Assembly (NCBI RefSeq): GCF_002006995.1
Contig: NZ_MRUL01000003.1
Span: 124,001-188,000, forward strand
Origin: Izhakiella australiensis
GTDB lineage: Bacteria > Pseudomonadota > Gammaproteobacteria > Enterobacterales > Enterobacteriaceae
DNA: 64,000 bases
Reading direction: 5' to 3'
Numbering within the stretch: position 1 is the stretch's first letter; each line of letters opens with the position of its first letter. Positions 26,876-35,738 of the stretch are shown here, piece by piece. A program made the position numbers and the translations under genes. The notes beneath the pieces were generated by a model. That model saw only the letters and a program-made list of their open reading frames with translations. It did not search any database and was not told the origin of the DNA.

Positions 26876-27230
26876 TGCTGCCACTCCTGAGCGTCAGCGC
26901 ACTGCCTGCCGTCTGCATGGGTTCGGTGATAATGCCGACCAGTTCAGCGGTGACAGCGCCATCCTTTGAATAACTGATATTGATGCCGTTCAGGGCAATA
27001 CGCGGCTCCCACATCGTCAGGGCGATCACTGCCGCACTCATACATTGCAGGCGCGTCACTTCGTTCTGTGGTTCATCCAACAGATCGGGGATCATGCTGC
27101 CATAATCCCGGCGCATCACCCGGCTTGCCAGCGGAGTGGTCAGTATGTCGCGTACTGAATTCCACAGCTGATCGGTGTCTGTAAGCTGGCCCGTGCCGTC
27201 CGGGTTCATACCGGTATAGCGGACTGTCAT
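26862..27230 (-). CDS. W: Baseplate wedge protein W (gp25-like)
   Basis: A 122-residue lysozyme-like gp25-family protein. The pattern includes ILTTPLASRVMRRDYGS near residue 30, LLDEP, and EPRIAL near 75. It forms part of the baseplate wedge and helps start sheath assembly. It overlaps V by four bases (ATGA). Confidence 0.92.
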   Translation of the reverse strand: MTVRYTGMNPDGTGQLTDTDQLWNSVRDILTTPLASRVMRRDYGSMIPDLLDEPQNEVTRLQCMSAAVIALTMWEPRIALNGINISYSKDGAVTAELVGIITEPMQTAGSALTLRSGSNGNS

Positions 27231-27808
27231 TTCGGCCCCCCGGTGTTGCTGCTGCCACCCTGCACACCACCATGCACGTGCGAATGAACCGTTACCCCGT
27301 TAGATGAAAGCGATCCGCCAGAATGGGTGACATTTCCCTTCATCGTGCCGCCTTCCGTCAGTTCGAACGTCCGCGCTTTCAGATGTTCGGTGCATTCTAC
27401 GACCGGCGTTTCAAGCGTGACGCTGGCGGAGGCTTTGATATGCGCGGTTTTCATGCCCTGTGCTTCCAGCGCGCTGGCTTCTGCGTCATAGCGGAAAGAG
27501 GCACCGTCTGGCGCAGTCAGCACAATCTCTTTCAGGTTGCTGCCCGGCGCAGGGTGGTCGCTGCTGTAGAGACTGCCGATAATGACCGCCGTTTCAGGAT
27601 TGCCACCGATACAGCCCAGCCAGACCTGCTCACCCACGGAAGGTGGCACCCAGATACTGAATGCCCCGGCGCGCGTGGTGTTCCATCGCAGCCAGTCGGT
27701 CTGAAGTTCGCCACTTTGCACGCGCACGCGCCAGCTCTCTTCATCAACGGCAATAACAACGCCGACGCGGAGGATATTTTCCAGCAGGCGGATCAGTTCA
27801 GCGCTCAT
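27227..27808 (-). CDS. V: Baseplate spike protein V
   Basis: A 193-residue spike. The N-terminal OB-fold has SGELQTDWLRWNTTRAG and SVGEQVWLG, and the C-terminal beta-helix repeat region ends in HSHVHGG. In P2 V, His residues of an HxH tip bind iron. The spike pierces the outer membrane. V follows S with a four-base overlap and has no separate promoter gap, unlike P2. Confidence 0.92.
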   Translation of the reverse strand: MSAELIRLLENILRVGVVIAVDEESWRVRVQSGELQTDWLRWNTTRAGAFSIWVPPSVGEQVWLGCIGGNPETAVIIGSLYSSDHPAPGSNLKEIVLTAPDGASFRYDAEASALEAQGMKTAHIKASASVTLETPVVECTEHLKARTFELTEGGTMKGNVTHSGGSLSSNGVTVHSHVHGGVQGGSSNTGGPK

Positions 27809-28443
27809 CGTGCTGCACTCCCCAGGCTGTTAACCACCTGTTCCGTAATCATCTGCTCATCGCCAGCGGTGAAGCCCAGCAGCTCACGCACCGGATATTT
27901 AGCAAAGGCACCCGGCCCGACCTGATCACGCTGGCCGTACTGGTGCACGCGCGCAATGCGTGCCGCCACGCCGTCATAACCCACGGATGTTCCGCCTGCA
28001 TCAGCGCGCATTTTGAGAAAGCGATAACTGCGCAACCGCTGAAACATCGGCACCTTTTTCGCAGTGCTGCGGCGCACTGAGCGCGTATTGATCTCGATGT
28101 AACGCTCAATGTCGCTGCGGTAAAAGGTGCGAATATCGTTGCGCTCTTCATCAAAGCCGGTAATGGTTCGTCCGTATTTTCCCCGGCCACCGTGCCAGTT
28201 TTTCAGGCGGCGGATTTCACCCTGCCAGACAAACACAATTCCCTGCTGAGAACGCAGCACCCGGCGACGGCGGGCAGGATATGGCGAACCTTCAGAGTTT
28301 TGCTGCGCTTTGATGCGCTGTTGCTGGCTCTTTCGCAGTGCCTGGCCAACCGCGCGGGCGGTGCGAACACGTCCGGCCTGAGAAGTGCCCGCGAGTATGT
28401 CGCTGAATACCTGATCCAGCTCACGGAAGAGATCGTTACTCAT
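27805..28443 (-). CDS. S: Tail completion protein S
   Basis: A 212-residue virion morphogenesis protein, longer than P2 gpS (about 150). The family parts are SQQQRIKAQQNSEGSPYPARR near residue 40, FVWQGEIRRL, and VHQYGQRDQVGPG near residue 165. The additional length is a basic middle region (residues 80-140). It helps complete the head-tail joint. It overlaps R by eight bases. Confidence 0.88.
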   Translation of the reverse strand: MSNDLFRELDQVFSDILAGTSQAGRVRTARAVGQALRKSQQQRIKAQQNSEGSPYPARRRRVLRSQQGIVFVWQGEIRRLKNWHGGRGKYGRTITGFDEERNDIRTFYRSDIERYIEINTRSVRRSTAKKVPMFQRLRSYRFLKMRADAGGTSVGYDGVAARIARVHQYGQRDQVGPGAFAKYPVRELLGFTAGDEQMITEQVVNSLGSAAR

Positions 28444-28906
28444 GGGCGTCAGCCTCCCACGTTACATCTTCAAAGATGGCGCTCCAGTCGCCGGCCGCTG
28501 AAGGAATACGCGGTTTCGGTTCCGGCAAATGCTCCGCGCGGGGAATGCCGTTGGCATCCAGAGTGACCTTCACGCGCTCGCGCAGCGGCATTTCAAAAAG
28601 AATGTCGGCGGTGTCGTCGTTGTTGATAAGGGTCGTAAATTTAATGTCCCGGTTCTTCTCCGGGTTCAGCAGCAGATCGGGCTGGTTGTGCCAGAGCCAT
28701 GCCATTAACGGCAACGTGAAATCATCAATATCACCGGCAAAATTCATCACAAACAGTACCAGGGTATAGCGGTACATAAACGATGGTGTTTCGCCGGTCG
28801 TCTCGATATTCCCTTCTTCCACAAAAACGGTGAAGGCTTCAGGGTTGGCCCTGCACCATTTGTTAGCGCTGGTCAGGGTCTCGCGTAGTGAATCAGCTTT
28901 TAACAT
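28436..28906 (-). CDS. R: Tail completion protein R
   Basis: A 156-residue protein, the P2 gpR length. It shows LRETLTSANKWCRANPEAF, RYTLVLFVMNFAGD and LMAWLWHNQPDLLLNP in P2 order. It acts in tail completion with S. Four bases separate it from the Rz-like gene. Confidence 0.9.
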   Translation of the reverse strand: MLKADSLRETLTSANKWCRANPEAFTVFVEEGNIETTGETPSFMYRYTLVLFVMNFAGDIDDFTLPLMAWLWHNQPDLLLNPEKNRDIKFTTLINNDDTADILFEMPLRERVKVTLDANGIPRAEHLPEPKPRIPSAAGDWSAIFEDVTWEADAHE

Positions 28907-28910
28907 GGCG

Positions 28911-29447
28911 CTACCTCTTAGGCGGAGTCGCTATTGAACCGTATGCGGCTTCACAGGCCAGCCCTCTGGCTCTTGCCTCATCAGCCTCTCTTGCCAGATC
29001 TCCCGCTCGCTCGTCAGCGCGGCGGAACAGGTCGGCGAGCAATACGGCTCCGCTGGCTTCTGTCTCGCTTCTGCCGGGAGTACAGGCACCGCAGGCGCGT
29101 TCACGTTCTGCCAGTTGCCTGGCGAGTTTATCGGCCCTGCCGTGCAGCCCACGATAAGCAGCACGGGCACGATCGGCATCAGCCTTGACGCCAGCAAGCT
29201 GCTGGCTGGCTTGTTTTCTGATCTCATCAATTTCACCCTGTCGGCGTTGTTCTTCTTCCCTGGCCTCTGCCTGCCGCTTAGCCAGTGCTGTAGCATCGTC
29301 AGCATTGCGCTGTTTCCATTTCAGCGCCCACTCTGCGCTGGCGTCACCATACCCGGCTGTATAACGTTGATGACTGAACCACCAGACAGCCAGACCACAG
29401 AGCACCACAATCAGCACAGGTTTCCAGCGGGACAGTAACCAGCTCAT
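28911..29447 (-). CDS. Rz-like inner-membrane spanin (DUF2514-like)
   Basis: A 178-residue protein with one N-terminal membrane helix (residues 9-25) and a long charged coiled coil, rich in Arg, Glu and Ala. This is the layout of i-spanins, which join the inner and outer membranes in the last step of lysis. The C-terminus has two Cys residues. A second gene coding for an outer-membrane partner is embedded in another frame (28931-29227). It overlaps the endolysin stop by four bases. Confidence 0.85.
   Translation of the reverse strand: MSWLLSRWKPVLIVVLCGLAVWWFSHQRYTAGYGDASAEWALKWKQRNADDATALAKRQAEAREEEQRRQGEIDEIRKQASQQLAGVKADADRARAAYRGLHGRADKLARQLAERERACGACTPGRSETEASGAVLLADLFRRADERAGDLAREADEARARGLACEAAYGSIATPPKR
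28931..29227 (-). CDS. Rz1-like outer-membrane spanin lipoprotein, embedded in Rz frame
   Basis: A 98-residue lipoprotein read in a different frame wholly inside the Rz-like gene. A basic start (MRSENK), hydrophobic core and lipobox LLIVGC place the Cys near residue 28; a proline-rich stretch follows (NAPAVPVLPAEARQKPAEP). This nested layout is known for P2 lysB/lysC and lambda Rz/Rz1. The ATG at 29227 is chosen because longer starts do not give a signal peptide. Confidence 0.85.
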   Translation of the reverse strand: MRSENKPASSLLASRLMPIVPVLLIVGCTAGPINSPGNWQNVNAPAVPVLPAEARQKPAEPYCSPTCSAALTSEREIWQERLMRQEPEGWPVKPHTVQ

Positions 29448-29878
29448 GACAGGAAGAGTGACCGCTCAGCGGCACGGCGCTTCACCAGACCGTTGAGAAC
29501 CCTGCCACCCGCCTTGTTCCACTTCGGAAACTCATCCGCTGCGCCCGCGAAATCCCCGGAATTCAGCTTTTTCAGCAGTGTTGACCCCGCCAGAGCGTTA
29601 ACGCCAAGGTTGTAGGCAAAATCAACGAGAGCATCAAACTGGTTTTGATTAACGGCGACCTTCACCAGGCCTGTCACGCCTTTTTCATACCGCACCACGC
29701 CGCTGCTCAGCAGGCTGTCGGCGGTTGCCTGTGTGATGGTCATTCCCTTACCGATCGGCACACCGTTAACGGGTTGAGTCCAGCCATAGCCGATAGTCCA
29801 GACACCTACTGCATCCTGATAGGCGGTAAGCTCGCAGCCCTCAAAGCTTTTGAGCAGGGCCAGTCCGTTTTTACTCAT
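29444..29878 (-). CDS. Endolysin, lysozyme-type glycoside hydrolase 24
   Basis: A 144-residue muramidase. The catalytic triad pattern is FEGCELTAYQDAVGVWTIGYG (Glu near 11, Asp near 20, Thr near 26), and NQFDALVDFAYNLG and KRRAAERSLF complete the family signature. It has no signal-arrest helix, so it should depend on the holin. The ATG at 29878 (MSKNGLALL) is used in place of a frame extending 11 codons into the holin gene. Confidence 0.93.
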   Translation of the reverse strand: MSKNGLALLKSFEGCELTAYQDAVGVWTIGYGWTQPVNGVPIGKGMTITQATADSLLSSGVVRYEKGVTGLVKVAVNQNQFDALVDFAYNLGVNALAGSTLLKKLNSGDFAGAADEFPKWNKAGGRVLNGLVKRRAAERSLFLS

Positions 29879-30203
29879 TTCCACTTTTCGCCCCTCCGAT
29901 ACGGGTTTCAATAAAGCCAGTCACTTTGTTGCGTACTTTGTCAGCCCCCATAAATCCGATTGACGCGCCCACGAAGGTGACGGCATTGGATGGCAGGCCC
30001 AGATATTCAAGCGATCCGGCAACCGCCAGCGTGACAATCCCGCAGACCAGTGAACCGGTGGCGGTTTTCAGCATTGACTGGCCGTCATACAGACTCATCA
30101 GTGCCGATATGCTCAACGCTGCACCTGCCGCGTAGAGCGTCGGCAGATATGTAGCAATCCATTTCATTGTTTGTTCCAGCATCCCCGTAGGTACGTCGCT
30201 CAT
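29871..30203 (-). CDS. Holin
   Basis: A 110-residue membrane protein with three hydrophobic segments (about residues 20-37, 45-66 and 72-88) and a charged C-terminus, as in class I holins of P2-like phages. It sets the time of lysis by opening the inner membrane for the endolysin. It lies nine bases after X and overlaps the endolysin gene by eight bases. Confidence 0.85.
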   Translation of the reverse strand: MSDVPTGMLEQTMKWIATYLPTLYAAGAALSISALMSLYDGQSMLKTATGSLVCGIVTLAVAGSLEYLGLPSNAVTFVGASIGFMGADKVRNKVTGFIETRIGGAKSGNE

Positions 30204-30212
30204 GGCAACCTC

Positions 30213-30413
30213 TCAATCCCAAAGCTGCACCAACTCCCGCTGTGCTTTGCGCGCGATTTCCGGCAGTTCAATCTCCTGACCGGCTTCAAGAAAAACCTGC
30301 TGGCTCAGTCCGGGATTGGCAGATAACACTTTTTCGGTCACGCCCTGCGTGGTGCCGTAGTGACGCCAGCAAAGCAAATCCACTGTATCCCCCTGCAATG
30401 CCTTCACTTTCAT
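30213..30413 (-). CDS. X: Tail protein X (LysM-like)
   Basis: A 66-residue protein starting MKVKALQGDTVDLLCWRHYG and containing VLSANPGL and GQEIELPE, the pattern of P2 gpX with a LysM-like fold. It acts in tail assembly. The ATG at 30413 shares its A with the L stop (TGATG), which favours it over a TTG two codons upstream. Confidence 0.92.
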   Translation of the reverse strand: MKVKALQGDTVDLLCWRHYGTTQGVTEKVLSANPGLSQQVFLEAGQEIELPEIARKAQRELVQLWD

Positions 30414-30937
30414 CAGCAAAGCTCCGCATAGAGGCGCGGCGTGTCGCGAATGTCGGCAATACTCCAGCGGGCATCCCGCCAGAGATCATCCCGTTGCAGG
30501 TCAAGCGCGGCGGCGTCTTTGCCGCCTTTCGCCGTGGTATCAACATCGCGATAACCTTCAAGTACCAGCGCCCTGGCAATCGAATAAACCGCACGCCGGA
30601 AGCGGTAGACCTTCACGTTTTCACCGTTGATCATCAGCTTTTCCGTATCACCTGACGGCAGGACTGAAGGCACATCTTCCAGCGTGTGAAAACCTGCTTT
30701 GACCTGACCGGCACGCCAGTCAAGCAACTGCGCGGTGACATGGGCTACCGCTTCCGTGGTGACGTGCATCAGCCTGGACGTAGTGATACCGCCAGTGATA
30801 CGCGCGGCCAGACGGAGATCGGCCAGTTTAATCACCGGCCAGAAGTCCCCGGCGCTGACGGTGGTATCACCATCATCAACATCGGGCGTATCGCTGTCGG
30901 CAGGCAAAACGCGCTTATTTGCCACAAGGCTGCTCAT
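30413..30937 (-). CDS. L: Head completion protein L
   Basis: A 174-residue protein in the place of P2 gpL between M and X. It has the family segments FWPVIKLADLRLAARI, RLMHVTTEAVAHV, and YRFRRAVYSIARALVLEGYRDVDTT. It stabilises filled heads before tail joining. The start ATG at 30937 (MSSLVANKR) is used; a five-codon extension is possible. Confidence 0.92.
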   Translation of the reverse strand: MSSLVANKRVLPADSDTPDVDDGDTTVSAGDFWPVIKLADLRLAARITGGITTSRLMHVTTEAVAHVTAQLLDWRAGQVKAGFHTLEDVPSVLPSGDTEKLMINGENVKVYRFRRAVYSIARALVLEGYRDVDTTAKGGKDAAALDLQRDDLWRDARWSIADIRDTPRLYAELC

Positions 30938-31035
30938 GCGCTTATCTCCCATAAATCAGGCGGTGGGCGGGTGGTTAAAAGACCGTATACGGGCAGATAT
31001 CCACCCGCGCCGCCTGTCGGACGGGGCCGAAGTCG

Positions 31036-31893
31036 TTAATTCTTTTTCTGGCTGGCAGGCTTGCGTTTTGTCGCTTTGCCTGTTGCCGTCTTAGTCGTGG
31101 TTTTACGCGCCGTCGCTTTACCTGCTGCGCTGGCGGAGGTGGTCTTTTCAGGAACAGGCTCTGCAGTACCGTCAGTTTTGTCGGTGCTGGCCGTATCGCC
31201 TTCACCCGTGCCGCCATCCGCAGACAGCTTCTTAACTTCACGGGCAAGCGTGGCAATCTCTTTTTTCACCCCGGCGTTGGGGTTGCGCGTCAGCGCTTCA
31301 CGGAACAGCGCCAGCGCTTCCGCTTTGGTCGTGATATCAATCGCACCACGGCGGGCAAGTGCACGGGCCTTGCACAACTTGGCGCGCACCACATCCGGCA
31401 TATCACTGTCGGCGACAATTCCCGCCACTTCGTCAAGCACTGCGATACCGGACGACAAATCAGCGTCGGCATCAGCAGCCGCGAGCGTCAACAGTGGCTT
31501 GCTCATTTCTTCAGTCAGGAAGGTCGCTGCCGTGCGGTTGAAGTTATCCGGCAGCGTCAGCCCGTGGCGTACCACGTAGCGCCCCAGCCTCAACGCAAGC
31601 GCATAGTCACGACAGTCAATCGCCCAGACCATCAGCCTGGTAATGACTTCATCCTGCCGCCCGCTGTCGCCGTCGAGTGTGCCTTCAATCCATCCCTCGT
31701 ATTCAGGCAGCATGGATTTTTTCATTTCGGCTTTGGTTTCTTCGGACTGCACGCCGCTGAGGCGGGACAAGTCCATACGTAGGCGATGCAGAATTTGCTC
31801 ATGCGCGGTGCGCTGGATATCGGATTCTTCATCCGCCTGGCCCCGGCGTTCTGCCATGACCTTCTGAAAATGTCGTTGTGCCGGTGTTAACAT
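31036..31893 (-). CDS. M: Terminase small subunit / endonuclease M
   Basis: A 285-residue protein. MLTPAQRHFQKVMAERRGQ opens it and the conserved core has LMVWAIDCRDYALALRLGRYV and ADSDMPDVVRAKLCKARAL. The last 55 residues are a Thr/Lys/Ala-rich basic tail, as in P2 gpM but longer. It binds and cuts cos DNA together with P. The start ATG at 31893 has GGGGAG eight bases upstream; a GTG two codons earlier is less likely. Confidence 0.92.
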   Translation of the reverse strand: MLTPAQRHFQKVMAERRGQADEESDIQRTAHEQILHRLRMDLSRLSGVQSEETKAEMKKSMLPEYEGWIEGTLDGDSGRQDEVITRLMVWAIDCRDYALALRLGRYVVRHGLTLPDNFNRTAATFLTEEMSKPLLTLAAADADADLSSGIAVLDEVAGIVADSDMPDVVRAKLCKARALARRGAIDITTKAEALALFREALTRNPNAGVKKEIATLAREVKKLSADGGTGEGDTASTDKTDGTAEPVPEKTTSASAAGKATARKTTTKTATGKATKRKPASQKKN

Positions 31894-31938
31894 CGTCACT
31901 TCTCCCCGTCATGGCGGGGCAATGCCCCGCCGCTTCTG

Positions 31939-32988
31939 TCACTCGCCTGCCGGTTCGGTCTGGGCGAACTGAATGCCGTCAATGAACGCAACATTGCCGT
32001 AGTCTTCAATGACGAAGTCATCGTTTGACGACTGATACGTTGCGACACGGTTGTATTCTGGCTCTTCCTTGATCGTCCGGCGCAGACCGCCACGCTGGTA
32101 GTAAACCGACAGGTTTTTGAACGGCGTGATCAGCACGCCATTTACCGGGAAGTAAGGCGCGATAAAGGTCGGCATATTGCCTACGCGCTCCTGCGCGACA
32201 ATCAGCTGACCGGCCAGCATTTCGGTATTCGGGTTGGTCTGGCTTAAAGCGTTAATGGCCGAGAAATTGCTGCTCGTCAGCAGGTCGCCCGCCAGAATCA
32301 CCACGTTATCCGGGTTACGCTTGTGCCATTCATCCATCAGGCTGTTCTTGGCGTCGTACACCGCAGCGCCAATGTTGCCGTAGGTGCCTTTTGCGACAAC
32401 CTTGTTATCTTCATCGCGCGAGGTGATCGTCACATTGGAAATGACGCGGTGCGGCGCTTCCTGGCGGATCTTTTCCAACCAGCCAATACCACAGTCCTGC
32501 AACAGCGGGTTAGCGGCACGATCAGACGGGTCGCTGTACTTAACGCCGTTAAAGCCAATCATGATGCGGTCAAGCGACATCTGGCGGGCCATTGCCTTGC
32601 TGATCAGCGGCTGGAACTCCGGCATATGCGCCCACGCATCAAGCTGTTCATAGCTGATGCCGTAGTCATAGTTGACCTTGCGACACATGTAGTCGAACGG
32701 CTCCATTGAATGATTAGAGCCAGGGTTGCGACGGCTGGTGACGCTGTTGTTTACGCCAGCCATCGGGCCTTTACTGCCGATCAGGACTTTCTGGCCGATC
32801 TGCTGGTTGACGCCAAACACGTTAATTTTGCTCAGGAAGGAATCATTCTCCTGTGCGGCCTGTTCCAGGCGCTGCTGACGCGTCGGGTCTACAGCGAATT
32901 TTGCAGCAATAGCGGCGGTGGAAACGCCGTTGAGCTGTGCCTGCCGGGCGATGTACTGATCAAATAGCTGGCGGGTATTGTTATCCAT
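31939..32988 (-). CDS. N: Major capsid protein N
   Basis: A 349-residue HK97-fold capsid protein, close to P2 gpN. It has a DNNTRQLFDQYIARQAQLNGV N-terminal part (cut by the O protease in P2), KVLIGSKGPMAGVNN, FDYMCRKVNYDYGISYEQLD and GDLLTSSNFSAINALSQTN. A clean AGAGAG ribosome site precedes the ATG at 32988. Confidence 0.95.
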   Translation of the reverse strand: MDNNTRQLFDQYIARQAQLNGVSTAAIAAKFAVDPTRQQRLEQAAQENDSFLSKINVFGVNQQIGQKVLIGSKGPMAGVNNSVTSRRNPGSNHSMEPFDYMCRKVNYDYGISYEQLDAWAHMPEFQPLISKAMARQMSLDRIMIGFNGVKYSDPSDRAANPLLQDCGIGWLEKIRQEAPHRVISNVTITSRDEDNKVVAKGTYGNIGAAVYDAKNSLMDEWHKRNPDNVVILAGDLLTSSNFSAINALSQTNPNTEMLAGQLIVAQERVGNMPTFIAPYFPVNGVLITPFKNLSVYYQRGGLRRTIKEEPEYNRVATYQSSNDDFVIEDYGNVAFIDGIQFAQTEPAGE

Positions 32989-33011
32989 GTTCTCTGCTCT
33001 CTTTGTGAATA

Positions 33012-33848
33012 TCAGTAATCAGCCAGTTGCGCGTTAGCACCGCCGCTGGCGGGTTCCCGCTGGCTGAAATTGGCGTCTGTGCTTCCCAGCTTGCTGGTCA
33101 GCGCGGCAAGATCGGAGGTCAGCTTCTGGATGGCCTGGCTGTCCTGCTCGCGGGCGCGGCTCAGGTCGTTAAAGCTGTCCAGCAGATCGGCATGGGATTG
33201 GGCGACGTTCTCCACAGCGTCGCGCACCTGGCTGAACTGCTCGCCGTCAGATTTACGACCTTTGCCGATAATCCCCATGACGCGCCCGAACCACTGCTTA
33301 CCTTCATCGCTGCGCTGCTCGGCCAGTTCGATGATTTCTGCCTCAATGGCATCGGTGAACAGCGGGGCTTCACCCTGCTGATTGTTGAAGGACATAACCT
33401 GCTGACGCTGCTGCGCGGCAAATTTCAGGCGCTCGGTGCCGAGGCTCGCCGGGGTATCAGTCATCGCCAGCCCCATAACATAAGCCTTGCCGTTAAGCGC
33501 AAACTGCGGGTGTAGCTCAATGCTGGAGTAAATTTTCTTACCTTCTTCCGTCAGTTTTTTCATGCGCTCAGAAGGTTCGATCTCAGCGTAAAGCGCGGTA
33601 CGTCCGGCGAGCGGGCCTTCGCTGATATCTTCAGCACTCAGTGCTGTCACATCACCCATTGCGCCGAAATCACTGCCAGGGAACGGCGAAAGATAGTGCT
33701 CCACGTTGACGCGTGCGCCGTACACGTCCGGGCTGTAGTTTGCTGCTGCATCACGAAGGTGCTCAGGGCGAATTTCACGCCCGTCAACGGTGGCACCGGA
33801 GACAGCAACGCGGAATTTCTTACGGGCTGGTTTAGCTGCGCTAGCCAT
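33012..33848 (-). CDS. O: Capsid scaffold and maturation protease O
   Basis: A 278-residue protein. The N-terminal half is the protease (HLRDAAANYSPDVYGARVNVEHY, then SIELHPQF and GLAMTDTPASLGTERL, with His and Ser of the active site in these segments); the C-terminal coiled coil (about 185-255) is the scaffold. The ATG at 33848 starts MASAAKPARKKF; a 12-codon extension upstream is not family-like. It begins the long minus-strand late operon. Confidence 0.92.
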   Translation of the reverse strand: MASAAKPARKKFRVAVSGATVDGREIRPEHLRDAAANYSPDVYGARVNVEHYLSPFPGSDFGAMGDVTALSAEDISEGPLAGRTALYAEIEPSERMKKLTEEGKKIYSSIELHPQFALNGKAYVMGLAMTDTPASLGTERLKFAAQQRQQVMSFNNQQGEAPLFTDAIEAEIIELAEQRSDEGKQWFGRVMGIIGKGRKSDGEQFSQVRDAVENVAQSHADLLDSFNDLSRAREQDSQAIQKLTSDLAALTSKLGSTDANFSQREPASGGANAQLADY

Positions 33849-33923
33849 GTCGATAATCCTGTTGAGTGGTTTCTGTACGGCCATGATGGCAGAGCGTAAC
33901 TTGCTGTCTCAACGAGGTTTTGT

Positions 33924-33941
33924 TGTCGGAGGAAGGCCAGA
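33924..33941. promoter_or_regulatory. Candidate Ogr-type late promoter site between O and P
   Basis: TGT-N12-AGA within TTTTGTTGTCG-N8-GGCCAGACC, the same string as in the D/FI gap (17781-17798). It lies in the divergent gap between the O and P operons, where P2 has promoters PO and PP. This supports a shared late activator site. Confidence 0.55.
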
Positions 33942-34007
33942 CCATAAAGGGGGCGATAGCGGGATCGCGCGCGGGGTAATCTTCACTCCATAAACGGTGG
34001 AGGGCAG

Positions 34008-35738
34008 ATGATACAGGACGCTTTTGTACGTCAGAGGGCAAAACAACTTTACTGGCAGGGCTACCCGCCAGCGGAGATCGCGCGCCTGATGGGGATTAAT
34101 CAGAACACAATTTACGCCTGGAAGAAACGCGATGAATGGGATGAAACACCGCCCGTCCAGCGTGTCAGCCAGTCTATGGATGCCCGCCTCATCCAGCTTA
34201 CGGACAAGAAAGACAAGACCGGAGGAGACTTCAAGGAGATTGATCTGCTGACCCGGCAACTGAAAAAGCTGTCTGACGGACAACCGGCAGGGGCTGGCAC
34301 GGGCAAAAAGCCGCGCAAGCGTAAGCTGAAAAACCACTTCACCGAAGAACAGATCGTCGCGCTGCGGGAGAAAATACTTGATTCTCTTTCGTGGCATCAA
34401 CGCGGCTGGTATGAACAACGCCACCACCGAAACCGCATGATACTGAAATCACGCCAGATTGGCGCAACCTGGTACTTTGCCCGCGAGGCGTTGCTTGATG
34501 CGCTGCGCGATGATGTGAAATACCCGTACCAGCGCAACCAGATATTTCTGTCTGCATCCCGCCGTCAGGCGCACCAGTTCAGGGGATTCATTCAGAAGAT
34601 GGCGGAAAAGGTGGACGTTGAGCTTAAGGGCGGTGACAAAATCGTACTGAGTAACGGCGCAGAGCTGCATTTCCTCGGCACGTCCGCTGCAACGGCGCAG
34701 TCATATACGGGCAACCTGAAGTTCGATGAATTCTTCTGGGTCAGCAACTTCACTAACCTGCGAAAGGTTGCAGGTGCGATGGCAACGCTGAAGGGACTGA
34801 CGCGTACCTACTTTTCCACGCCGTCAGGCGAGACCCATGAGGCTTACCCGTTCTGGACGGGCGATCGCTGGAATGAGAAACGCCCGAAGGCACAGCGCAA
34901 AGCGTTTGATGTGGGCTGGAAAACACTGAACAGCGGGCTGTTATGCCCGGATAAAACCTGGCGTCAGATTGTCACCCTGAAGGATGTGATAGACCACGGC
35001 TGGGAGTATACCGATCTTGAAGAAATTCAGGATGAAAACAGCGAGGATGAATTCCGCAACCTGTACATGTGCGAGTTCGTGCACGATGGCGAGTCAGCCT
35101 TCAACCTTAACGCCCTGATTGGCTGCGGGGCAGATGGTTACGACGAATGGCCGGACTGGAAACCTTTTGCGTCCAGGCCGATGGGTAACCGCCCGGTGTG
35201 GATAGGTTATGACGCCAACGGCAGCAGCGGCAACGGTGACAGCGGCGCGATTTGCGTTGTGGTTCCGCCACTGGTACCGGGCGGTAAATTCCGCACGGTG
35301 GAAACGGAACAGGTGCGCGGCCTTGAGTTTGAAGAGCAGGCGAAAGTTATCGAAAACTTCACCTTCAAATACAACGTGCAGCATGTCGGCATCGACGTGA
35401 CGGGCGGTAACGGTGAGGCCGTTTACCAGATAGTGAAGAAGTTTTTCCCGATGGCGATGCCCTACACCATGTCAATGACGTCAAAGCGCGCCCTGGTGCT
35501 GAAAATGCTACAGCTGATCCGCGCCGGGCGGTGGGAATATGACCGCAGCGAGCGCGCGCTGATCAACGCATTTAACTCTGTTCGCAAGGTAAAGACGCCG
35601 GGCGGATTCATCACCTATGACACTGACCGCTCGCGCGGCGTCAGCCACGGGGATTTAGCCTGGGCGAATATGCTCGCCATTATTAACGAACCGTTGGGCC
35701 AGGAGAGTGGCAGCGGCGGGTTTGCTATGGAGTTCTGA
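34008..35738 (+). CDS. P: Terminase large subunit (ATPase) P
   Basis: A 576-residue packaging motor. An N-terminal HTH (YPPAEIARLMGINQNTIYAWKKR) is followed by the ATPase with KSRQIGATWYF (Walker A-like) near residue 150 and LKFDEFFW (Walker B) near 240, and a nuclease domain with WIGYDANGSSGNGD. P binds cos through its HTH and pumps DNA into procapsids. Its ATG has GGTGGAGGG upstream; its TGA overlaps the Q ATG. Confidence 0.95.
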   Translation: MIQDAFVRQRAKQLYWQGYPPAEIARLMGINQNTIYAWKKRDEWDETPPVQRVSQSMDARLIQLTDKKDKTGGDFKEIDLLTRQLKKLSDGQPAGAGTGKKPRKRKLKNHFTEEQIVALREKILDSLSWHQRGWYEQRHHRNRMILKSRQIGATWYFAREALLDALRDDVKYPYQRNQIFLSASRRQAHQFRGFIQKMAEKVDVELKGGDKIVLSNGAELHFLGTSAATAQSYTGNLKFDEFFWVSNFTNLRKVAGAMATLKGLTRTYFSTPSGETHEAYPFWTGDRWNEKRPKAQRKAFDVGWKTLNSGLLCPDKTWRQIVTLKDVIDHGWEYTDLEEIQDENSEDEFRNLYMCEFVHDGESAFNLNALIGCGADGYDEWPDWKPFASRPMGNRPVWIGYDANGSSGNGDSGAICVVVPPLVPGGKFRTVETEQVRGLEFEEQAKVIENFTFKYNVQHVGIDVTGGNGEAVYQIVKKFFPMAMPYTMSMTSKRALVLKMLQLIRAGRWEYDRSERALINAFNSVRKVKTPGGFITYDTDRSRGVSHGDLAWANMLAIINEPLGQESGSGGFAMEF

